From assembly GCA_020186115.1 (NCBI GenBank), contig WSYJ01000157.1, positions 248,001-312,000 of the forward strand: a stretch of 64,000 bases of DNA, in the 5' to 3' direction. The translations under genes were made by a program, and so were the position numbers. The notes under the pieces were generated by a model. It had not been told where the DNA came from. It made no database searches and worked only from the letters and a program-made list of their open reading frames with translations. This document shows positions 48,156 through 56,705 of the stretch, piece by piece. The stretch comes from Histomonas meleagridis (Eukaryota > Parabasalia > Tritrichomonadida > Dientamoebidae). Every line of letters starts with the position of its first letter. Position 1 is the stretch's first letter.

Positions 48156-48204
48156 ATATCAATGTAAACCTTTTAAAAAGTGGTATCTTAATAAACCGTT
48201 TTTG
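48156..48204. promoter_or_regulatory. Compact divergent promoter with M3, M5 and AAAAGTG motifs
   Basis: Only 49 bp separate the acid phosphatase ATG (minus) from the kinase ATG (plus). The interval contains CCTTT at 48169-48173, which matches the M5 initiator of T. vaginalis on the plus strand; AAAAAGTGGTA at 48176-48186; and AACCGTTT/AAACGGTT around 48194-48201, which fits M3 on either strand. M5 would give the kinase a 5' UTR of about 35 nt, and M3 sits about 40 bp upstream of the phosphatase start. Confidence 0.5.
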
Positions 48205-49116
48205 ATGTTGCCTATTGGTTACATTGCTTATGACAGGTATAAAGTTTTGGAAAAAATATCACATGGAGCATTTTCTGTAATTTATAAAGTATTTGACCAA
48301 CAAGAACAAAATGAAAAATGTCTTAAAGTAGAAATTATTGAAGAAAATTATATTTCAATGATATTACATGAATTTAAAGTATCACAAATGTTTGACTCAC
48401 CATGCTTATGCAAATCATATGAATTTCTCCAAAATGCAATAACCATGGAATTATTGTCTGATAATTTGTCAAGTATTAGACGTAAAAGAATGAATCCACC
48501 ATCAATCCCATTATTGCTGAATATAACTATGCAATGTTTAAGAGCTATTTCTATTATGCATAATATAAATGTAATTCATTGTGATATAAAACCATCAAAT
48601 TTTGTTATCCGCAAGAAAGAAAATGATTATGATATTGTTCTTTTAGATTTTGGGCTTTCTCAATATCATGATGAAGATCCCAAAATCACTGAATTTCGAT
48701 TTAAACTTGATAGAAATCCACGCTATTCCACATTACATACAATTGACACGAATGAATGGAATAAAGAAGATGACATTGGAGCATTTATTTATTCCATAAG
48801 TGATTTTTGGAAAAATGAACTTCCATGGGATGGTCGAACTACAAAAAACACAGTTCTTGAAATTAAGCGCAATTATAACTTAAGCTTATTACTTCCAACT
48901 GAACTACATTTCCTTATTCAATACATTGATCAATCGGCCGAATTTTTATATAAAAAAGCAGAAGAAGAACTTCAGAAATATAACAGAAATATAGATGAAG
49001 AATTTCATTATTTATTTGATCCACAAGATAAGAATTGGAAACCTAAATTAGTGAGATATGTTTTTGAAAGGAATCCAAATCAATCCATTAAAAAAGATGA
49101 TCAGCATTCAGCTTAA
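48205..49116 (+). CDS. Casein kinase 1-like protein kinase
   Basis: A 303-residue kinase from the ATG at 48205. The open frame extends back to 47941 but lies inside the phosphatase gene. YKVLEKISHGAFSVIYKV is the glycine loop, with two glycines replaced by serine. CLKVE holds the ATP lysine. HCDIKPSNFVI is the catalytic loop, DFGLSQY the magnesium loop, and RNPRYSTLHT replaces the GTARYASINTH of CK1. NKEDDIGAFIYSISDFWKNE matches the CK1/TTBK-type SRRDDLESLGY region. The catalytic residues are present, so it is probably active despite the weakened P-loop. The tail is basic and short. CK1-like kinases are a large family in trichomonads. Confidence 0.88.
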   Translation: MLPIGYIAYDRYKVLEKISHGAFSVIYKVFDQQEQNEKCLKVEIIEENYISMILHEFKVSQMFDSPCLCKSYEFLQNAITMELLSDNLSSIRRKRMNPPSIPLLLNITMQCLRAISIMHNINVIHCDIKPSNFVIRKKENDYDIVLLDFGLSQYHDEDPKITEFRFKLDRNPRYSTLHTIDTNEWNKEDDIGAFIYSISDFWKNELPWDGRTTKNTVLEIKRNYNLSLLLPTELHFLIQYIDQSAEFLYKKAEEELQKYNRNIDEEFHYLFDPQDKNWKPKLVRYVFERNPNQSIKKDDQHSA

Positions 49117-49469
49117 TATCACATCAAATTTGACTTAGGTTTGTTCGGCTGGTTATTCACACAAATCCCCTTAGCCATTGTAAATTATTGAATTGCCATT
49201 GAAAAAGCGTCATTTTTCATCGTCCAAAAAAAACACTTTTAAATCATCAATTTCTAAATTTTTTTCTATAATTTTTGTTATTTCATGATACATCACATTT
49301 GTATTATTCTGCATAAAAGTTATTTTCGTATAACTCGATGTTAAACTTTGGATACATTTTCTCTTCATCTTTTGAAAATGTACATTTTGAGTTCAAACTG
49401 CTTCTTATTATGTGAAAAAGTAACAAAACCGTCATTGAATAACCGTCATTACTTTTTTACTCACTCATA
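49117..49469 (+). promoter_or_regulatory. Upstream region with two M3-like sites and an Inr
   Basis: 353 bp without a gene. AAACCGTC at 49426-49433 and TAACCGTC at 49440-49447 are M3 matches read on the minus strand (GACGGTTT and GACGGTTA), spaced 14 bp apart. TCACTCATA at 49461 is a good Inr (TCAYW), ending just before the ATG at 49470. Confidence 0.45.
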
Positions 49470-52400
49470 ATGTCGGAACATACAGAGATTGTTCTCGAAC
49501 CACAAAGGCAAACCTTCAAAGAAGAAGGCCCGACAGAAGTCAACACCATTGAAACGACAAATGATGATGGGACAAAAAAACGAATTACTCAGATCACATC
49601 GTCAAGCCGTGAAGTTGACACAACAACAGATGTCAAGATAACCAAAGTAAAACGAAGTGCTGAGGCAGTTTATAAGGAAGCCGATATTGATATCACTAAG
49701 ACTATTATTTCAGCTAAGAAATTCTTCGTTTATCCTTATTCTGGTGATTTCATCAGCATTGAATCCTTTGATGCTAAAGGAACTTCACCAAAAGTAGCAT
49801 TTAATAAGATTATTGACGATGAACAAACATTTCAAGCAAAGAAACTTTCAACTAAAGTCCCTCCAAAAGGAAAAAGAGCCCAAATTTTAGAAAAGGTTAT
49901 GGCAGTCAAAGAACTTCTTGGAGATGATGATACTGATCTTAAGTCATCATTACAAAATGCAGTTAATACTGATGACCAAATAATGTTAGTTCCACTTCAA
50001 TCCGAAATCCTTGCAAGCTTCAAGAAGCATTATGCAGAGAATCCAAAATCGAGGTTAGTTTCATTATTAACCGAAACGTTAATTTATACATCACATTTTT
50101 GTGAAGTATCCAAATATTCACCGCGTGATGTATCTCTTGAATGCAAGAATGTTATACAACATTTAGGAGACAAACTTGACAAAGATACAATATCATTATT
50201 ATCTGAAATGTCGGAACTTACCCAAGCTGATTCAGTAGAACGTTCTCTTATAATGTCCTATGTTCAACTTTTACGTCCAATTGATCAAATCGAAGTTCAA
50301 GTTCTTCGATACATCTCATCTAATATAGAAGATTCATATCTCATTGATGGTAAAACAGATCAACAAATCCGAGTCAAGCGTTATCTTGAGCATGGAAGTG
50401 AATTTCCAAAGAAGAAGAAACCACTTAAACCGATTGATATCAAAGAACAATTTTCAATTTGCAAACGTGCCTTTAACAAACTTCATGACATTATTGAAAA
50501 AGATGGGAAAGAACCACATAAAGAATATAGCAAATTCTTTAAAGAAGCTGCTCATTTATTTGAAGATATTGAAAAGTATTATTCATATCCAAAAGTTATT
50601 CAAAACTCAACAAATTATATAACATATGAAGAAACACTTGAAAAAGCGTTACCAATAATTCAAGACTTAAGTAAAGATGCTAAAACTTATGCACAACGTT
50701 CAATTGAATCCTTAAAAATCTTAATTCGATTAGTTTCATATACACAAGATAATGTTATTACAATTAATTCTGCATTCCAATCATTAACTAATGCACGTAC
50801 TCAATTAGAGAAAGATATTCAAGAAAGTGATGATCCTGATTTCATACATCGAATGGCTGCTATTTCAGCAAGTATCTTAAAGTTAAACACGATGATCATT
50901 CATCCATTGTTACAAGATTCTAATATCCAATCAATCCAAAAGTCAATAACAACATTACAACAAGATTTAGAATCACGTACTATATCTAATGAATTCCAAA
51001 TTGCTCATTGGTTATTAGGTGCTCCACGATTAATTCAAGCGACATTAATCATTAAATTAAAAGATATCTCAATTGAAATGAAAGAAACATCAGATTTAAT
51101 TAATTCGAATAAAGCAAATTATTCTACTAATGATGTTAAACAAGCATCAGATCAATGGATTAATTTCTTAAATCGTAATTCCGATATAATAAATTCTATG
51201 TCAGCAGATATTGAACCAGATAAAGCTACAAATGCAACAGAATTAATACAAATTCGATCATCATTTGGTACATTATTAACACGTATCGATGGATTAGGTA
51301 TTGAACAAAATGTCGAAAAGATTACTAATGATATTGAAATGGTAATTTCGATGATCCAAAAAGAAAATTATTATCATAAAGCTAAATATGATGATAAACG
51401 AGCTAAAGAAGAAAAGGCTAAATCATCAAAGTCTATGACAGGACATGTATCATTTACTACTGATAAAGATAAGAAAGATGGAACTGATAAACCTACTGAT
51501 GAAATTATACAACATGAAATGAATACGAATCTTTATCCACGATTTTATCCGCAAACTATTCGTCATCCTATATATGAATCTTGGGATCCTGAAACATTTA
51601 AAGATATTATACATGTTACTAAATCAGTACCAATTGATATGCAAATGTTAAGTAAAGTTACAACAGTTAAATTATCACGACATAGAACTACATCAAAAGT
51701 TATTAACTTATTATTTAATTCTTATATTTTAGAAGATTCTAAATCTGTTAGTCGTAATAAAGTTGAAAAACCTGAAGATCCAAAGAAACAAAAAGAAGAA
51801 TTCGAAAAGATTAAAAATGAATTTGATGATGTTCGATCAGAACCTATGAATGAACAATATGATTTTATAGAAAGATCAGTACCAATATTAAATGATATGT
51901 ATTTAAATGATGATAAAGAATTTGCTGAGAAATATGATAACTTAATCTCAAGAATTAATGATATGATAGTTGAATTAGGTACTGAAAAACGATTTATGTT
52001 ACCACGAAAAGCAGTAACTCGATTATCAATTCGATTTGAAGCATTATTAGGTATATTAAATACTTATAAAGATATTGATGAAATTAAAAATGATGAAAAG
52101 ACTTTATCATCAATAGAAAATTGGATTGAATATATTAATGAATTATTACGATGTAATAAAATCATTCAAAACGCAGATGATGAAGTAGCTATAGTTGGAG
52201 CTAAATCATTTTATTATACATATCGTAGTGGTATTTCATCCTTTACACAAAATGCCGAATTATTTGATCAAAAAGCTAAACGAAGATCAGCAGTTAACTT
52301 AACTAAATTAATATTACAATTAACTGAAATCATCATTAAATTTAATCAATTAATTACATTCACTGAACTTTGTAGTGTTGAAGATGCACAAAAACAACTT

Positions 52401-54767
52401 CAAGAACTTGAAGAAGAATTTAATAAGAATGATGAAGTTAAAGAAATCTTTACAAGTAAATCAGCATTAATGAAACAACAACTTTCATCACCGAATATTA
52501 ATTCATCAATAGCAGATAATATAGCACAACAATTATCATCAATTCATCAATCATTAGAAAGTAATATTAAGAATGAAGATGATAATGAATATAATTTATT
52601 TATCATGACTATAGGAGTTCGATTAAGTATAATGAATTTACATGTAAGTGATGGAGATATTGATTCTGAATTAAGTGAATTAAGTGAAATTACAATTAAT
52701 GACTTTAATAACTTAATTACATTTATCCAAAAAGAAATTAATGATTCACCTAAAGGTGTATTAGCTACTAAATGGGTCCAATATTTAAAGGAATGTTTAC
52801 ATGATATTGAAGGAATTCATTCTAATTCAGATATAGCATTAAATTCACCTACACGTTATAGTATTATGATGTATAACTTAATTGATATTTCACAATCATT
52901 ATCTATTTTAGAAAATAAGAAATTCCCAATTTCAAATACACCTTATAGTCGATTATCATTACATTTAGATAAATTAATTGATTATACTCGTGCACATCGT
53001 TCTACTACTGATTCACGTAAGAAACGTTCTACTGCATTACCATCATTATTACAAGAACAATTATTAAGTACTAAATTAACAACTGATTTCACTACATCTG
53101 CATCACATTTCGATGAAATGTTTTCACCATTTTCTGATGGATTCTTACCAAATAATAATAATTTACAATCACAAATTCAAGATAATTTAGCACAAAAGAT
53201 ATCAATGAAAGATGATTTAATATATTCTATTATCCAATTATTAAGTCGATTATTTAGTACACATTCGGATATATTATCACGTAATTATAACATTGGATTA
53301 ACATCTACACGAGTTACATCTGAATTATTAATTAGTTTTTGTAAATCAATTATCGAATGTACTGATGAAGCTATTAAATCATTAGAAACTAAAGACATTA
53401 AACAACTTGAAGAGAAAATTAAATTACATATTAATACAATTCAACAAATCCAAAACAAATATGATGATAAAACAGTATATAGTAATTTTGGTCGATTACG
53501 TATAGTTATCTTCTCACGTTATTGTATGGTAATATCACAATTAACTAAATTAAATATATATCATATTACTAATCAAGAAAATCAATTTGATTTCGATGAA
53601 GCACAAGTACAATTCCGATCAATTCGTCAATCATTTACTACAATCGAACGTAACTTTAATCAAACGTTAGTTGAAGAATCATTTAATCAAATCGAAGTTG
53701 TATCACGTTCAATGATTGAAGAAGATACTTCATTATTCACATCATTAGAATTATTGCAAACAGAATCGAAGTATTGCCAAAACTTACAAGAATTAGTTTC
53801 GTTATTAAATGCAGAGAATGATGCACGTCTTTGGAAGTCTCGTGACATTGACTTGAAGCTTACTGAGATGGAATATATTAAACCTATTAAAGAAGGAGAT
53901 AAAATTGCAGCAGATGACTTAAAGAAAAGTGTTGAAATTGTATATAATTCATTAATAACATTTAGGTCAACATTACAAAATAATGAAGTCGAAGTTACAA
54001 CTGTTATTACATTAATGAATTCATTAGATGAAGTTACAAATGTGTTCTATAAAGATGCTATGAATGTTGAAGGTGAAGAATGTTTCTATAATTTGGTGAC
54101 TAAATTTAGACAAGAAATTATTATTATCATTAATTACATTAAACAACAATTAATAATTGGTACTAATAACTTATGTTCTGATGAAGTTAATATTATGTTA
54201 CGTTCAATTATTAATTTGTCATTACGTATAATTAAACAACTTGATTTAATGCAACAACTTGAAGAACCGAAATTGAACTTAAGTGACTTCTTGTCAAACT
54301 TAATCAAACTTTTGTTACTGACACGTGATGACTTGTACAACGCTTCATCGAAGTTAAGCATTCAAACTATTGAGGAATTTATTAAGTATATCGGAGGAAG
54401 TTTTGAAGTGGTAGCGAATTCTTTGTTGGTGATCAAGAATTCAAACCAAAGAATCCTGACAAAGATTTTAACAGAAAAAATTAAGATTTTGAGAAGAATA
54501 GTATTCGCCACTCAAAGTATAATTTCATCGGGTATCGAAATTGAGACATTTATCAACGACTATAGAAACCAATTGATCGAGTCACCAGAGTTTTTGTTTA
54601 AGGCAAACTTCGAACCTTTGGTGAAGGAATTAGTGGAGTTCAAGAAGGCAATACCAAAGATAATTCCGGCTGCTAACACAATGATAAGACTGATGACAAC
54701 TTTGATTGTAAAGATGAACATTATAATTGAGCCCCATTTCGAAGAAAGACCGCTCCTTTCGTTATGA
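49470..54767 (+). CDS. Giant helical protein of unknown function
   Basis: A 1765-residue protein. After a polar N-terminal segment of about 75 residues and a short motif-like stretch (SAKKFFVYPYSGDFISIESF), the rest is long amphipathic helices in bundles, for example SIESLKILIRLVSYTQDNVI and NWIEYINELLRCNKIIQNAD. A basic, low-complexity break lies at about 645-690. There is no signal peptide, membrane span or catalytic motif. The bundle pattern resembles vinculin/talin-rod or cytoskeletal scaffold proteins, but no specific family is recognised. Base composition changes along the gene: the first ~1 kb and last ~1 kb use C/G-ending codons freely, while the middle uses almost only A/T-ending codons (TTA for Leu). 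M3-like and Inr motifs support the start. Confidence 0.7.
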   Translation: MSEHTEIVLEPQRQTFKEEGPTEVNTIETTNDDGTKKRITQITSSSREVDTTTDVKITKVKRSAEAVYKEADIDITKTIISAKKFFVYPYSGDFISIESFDAKGTSPKVAFNKIIDDEQTFQAKKLSTKVPPKGKRAQILEKVMAVKELLGDDDTDLKSSLQNAVNTDDQIMLVPLQSEILASFKKHYAENPKSRLVSLLTETLIYTSHFCEVSKYSPRDVSLECKNVIQHLGDKLDKDTISLLSEMSELTQADSVERSLIMSYVQLLRPIDQIEVQVLRYISSNIEDSYLIDGKTDQQIRVKRYLEHGSEFPKKKKPLKPIDIKEQFSICKRAFNKLHDIIEKDGKEPHKEYSKFFKEAAHLFEDIEKYYSYPKVIQNSTNYITYEETLEKALPIIQDLSKDAKTYAQRSIESLKILIRLVSYTQDNVITINSAFQSLTNARTQLEKDIQESDDPDFIHRMAAISASILKLNTMIIHPLLQDSNIQSIQKSITTLQQDLESRTISNEFQIAHWLLGAPRLIQATLIIKLKDISIEMKETSDLINSNKANYSTNDVKQASDQWINFLNRNSDIINSMSADIEPDKATNATELIQIRSSFGTLLTRIDGLGIEQNVEKITNDIEMVISMIQKENYYHKAKYDDKRAKEEKAKSSKSMTGHVSFTTDKDKKDGTDKPTDEIIQHEMNTNLYPRFYPQTIRHPIYESWDPETFKDIIHVTKSVPIDMQMLSKVTTVKLSRHRTTSKVINLLFNSYILEDSKSVSRNKVEKPEDPKKQKEEFEKIKNEFDDVRSEPMNEQYDFIERSVPILNDMYLNDDKEFAEKYDNLISRINDMIVELGTEKRFMLPRKAVTRLSIRFEALLGILNTYKDIDEIKNDEKTLSSIENWIEYINELLRCNKIIQNADDEVAIVGAKSFYYTYRSGISSFTQNAELFDQKAKRRSAVNLTKLILQLTEIIIKFNQLITFTELCSVEDAQKQLQELEEEFNKNDEVKEIFTSKSALMKQQLSSPNINSSIADNIAQQLSSIHQSLESNIKNEDDNEYNLFIMTIGVRLSIMNLHVSDGDIDSELSELSEITINDFNNLITFIQKEINDSPKGVLATKWVQYLKECLHDIEGIHSNSDIALNSPTRYSIMMYNLIDISQSLSILENKKFPISNTPYSRLSLHLDKLIDYTRAHRSTTDSRKKRSTALPSLLQEQLLSTKLTTDFTTSASHFDEMFSPFSDGFLPNNNNLQSQIQDNLAQKISMKDDLIYSIIQLLSRLFSTHSDILSRNYNIGLTSTRVTSELLISFCKSIIECTDEAIKSLETKDIKQLEEKIKLHINTIQQIQNKYDDKTVYSNFGRLRIVIFSRYCMVISQLTKLNIYHITNQENQFDFDEAQVQFRSIRQSFTTIERNFNQTLVEESFNQIEVVSRSMIEEDTSLFTSLELLQTESKYCQNLQELVSLLNAENDARLWKSRDIDLKLTEMEYIKPIKEGDKIAADDLKKSVEIVYNSLITFRSTLQNNEVEVTTVITLMNSLDEVTNVFYKDAMNVEGEECFYNLVTKFRQEIIIIINYIKQQLIIGTNNLCSDEVNIMLRSIINLSLRIIKQLDLMQQLEEPKLNLSDFLSNLIKLLLLTRDDLYNASSKLSIQTIEEFIKYIGGSFEVVANSLLVIKNSNQRILTKILTEKIKILRRIVFATQSIISSGIEIETFINDYRNQLIESPEFLFKANFEPLVKELVEFKKAIPKIIPAANTMIRLMTTLIVKMNIIIEPHFEERPLLSL

Positions 54768-55111
54768 AAGTAAACGTTGAACATTTAATTTTTGTTTTGA
54801 TATCATCTGTCTAATGTTTTTATGATGGAATATTCAGTTTTCGTTTGCTATAATTTGGACACTGCACAAAAAATATAAATTTGTGAATGCGAAGGACTAA
54901 GGACTGATTTATGGAGCAGAGCTATAAATTGTCTTTTAATTACCTGAGAGGAGAATATGTTTTGTACGCTTAATTATGAAAACAGTGATTGTAACACTGC
55001 ATTATTAAATATGCTTTTATTTATGTTGTGCTAATACTCATATACGCAAAGAAATTTCATAAAATTAATATACAGTATGGAACTCATAAAGATAAGATAA
55101 GCTAACATCAT
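54768..55111. other. Intergenic, nothing recognised
   Basis: 344 bp, AT-rich, between the giant gene and a 5'-truncated DUF3447 locus. Confidence 0.35.
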
Positions 55112-56290
55112 TCATCATTTAATGACTCATTTGAAGCAGCGATTCAATATCATCGGAATGATATCTTTCATTATCTTTATGATAATGATTCTAATAGATC
55201 TCATTTTTTAATGTTGTTTGGAAAGTTATGTATTAAGTATCATAACTATGAAATATTATCATTTTTGATTAAAGAAGGAATGCAAATTAATGAATATATT
55301 ATTAATGAAGCAGCATTATATGGAAATTTATATCTTACGAAATATTTTCTTAAAGAAAATCAACTTCCTAAAACCATTTTAATAAATGCTTCTTCTGCAT
55401 CAGGAAATATTGAACTTGTTAAATATGTTTTAGATCATGAAGGAATTGATATTAATGTTTAAGATATTTAAATGTTTTATCTTCTGTTTAATCTAATAAA
55501 TTGACGTTTCAAAATAACATTTGAAAATTTTTCATTTTATTTGATATAGCACTTATGAGGGCATCTTTAAAAGATAATATAGAAATAGTTAAATTCCTTC
55601 TTGAACAAGAAGGAATCGATGTTAATGCGAAAAATGTATTTTTGTTTTGTTTTGTGTTTTTTTAGATCATGTCATGTTTCTAAATAACACTTGGTAATTA
55701 TTATAATATTTTAAAACAGCACTCATGACTGTATCTTTTGAGTGTCATACAGAAATAGTTAAATTACTTCTTGAACACGAAAAAATTAATGTAAATGTAA
55801 AAGATATTTATTTGATTTATTTTATATTCATTTTAATATTTTGATAATTCAAAATATAATTTGGAATTTCAAGATTTTATTTAATATAGCACTTATGATT
55901 GCTTGTGAATGGGGTAATAAAGATATTGTCAAATTAATTCTTGAACATAAAGACACTGATATCAATTCTACAAATATTTATTTGTTATGTTTTATGTTTG
56001 TTTTAATGATTTACTATTTCAAAATTATATTTGGTATTTATTTGTATTGTTTGAAACAATGCTTATGAGTGCAGCAAAAAACGTAATACAGAAATAATTA
56101 AATTGATCCTTGAGCAAAAAGGAATTGATGTTAATGGTAAATCCGAAATTTATTTTGATAATTTTATGTTCAAGAATAATATTTGGAAATTATTTTAAAT
56201 ATTTTTTACAGCACTTTATTTTGCTTCTAAACAAGGTAATACAGAAGTAGTCAAATTACTTCAAGAAAGGATTTCAAAGGAAAAGATGCT
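55112..56290 (+). pseudogene. 5'-truncated DUF3447/ankyrin locus with spacer array
   Basis: The family sequence begins abruptly at SFNDSFEAAIQYHRNDIFHY (about 55112) with all upstream family regions missing. It continues through NYEILSFLIKEGMQINEYII and ASGNIELVKYVLDHEGIDIN to a TAA at 55462. Further ankyrin units, each preceded by the conserved AT-rich spacer ending in ACAG or ATAG, start near 55548, 55722, 55888, 56055 and 56209, each in a different frame or broken by stops. The unit-plus-spacer period is about 155-175 bp, as at 34.8-35.7 kb. It is almost certainly not translated as a single protein unless the spacers are removed from the RNA. Confidence 0.75.
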
Positions 56291-56705
56291 AATTTAAAAT
56301 TTTGCATTTCATAATCTCTAAAATGAAAAATGCATAAAATAATATCCCTTAAATAAAATTAATCACTCTTAATTATTGTTTTGATTTATATGTATATATT
56401 AATCCCCTTTTTATTACTAAATAATGTCAAAAATATTTTGAGTAATCATTATTAATTTACATTTTTATATAATCATTTATTGGATTTCGTAATAAAAATC
56501 ATACTATTTTAATTAAACTTTTCTTGTTTAACACAGTTTTATGCATGTACCTCATAACAACACAATATTTTTTGATTCTTGTACATAAAAGCTTTTTCAG
56601 TCATAGCTACAGTGAATTTTTTCAATTTTTTTCACTTTGCCCTCATGTGTATCTCAGATTTCAATTGTTAAATAATAATAATTCAAATAAAACCACATTA
56701 TATTT
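56291..56705. other. Intergenic, nothing recognised
   Basis: 415 bp between the ankyrin locus and the converging BEACH gene. AT-rich, likely 3' flanking sequence. Confidence 0.35.

Noticed and set aside
47941-48204. 88-residue N-terminal extension of the CK1-like kinase
   Set aside because: It overlaps the acid phosphatase signal peptide and catalytic region on the other strand and adds nothing kinase-like.
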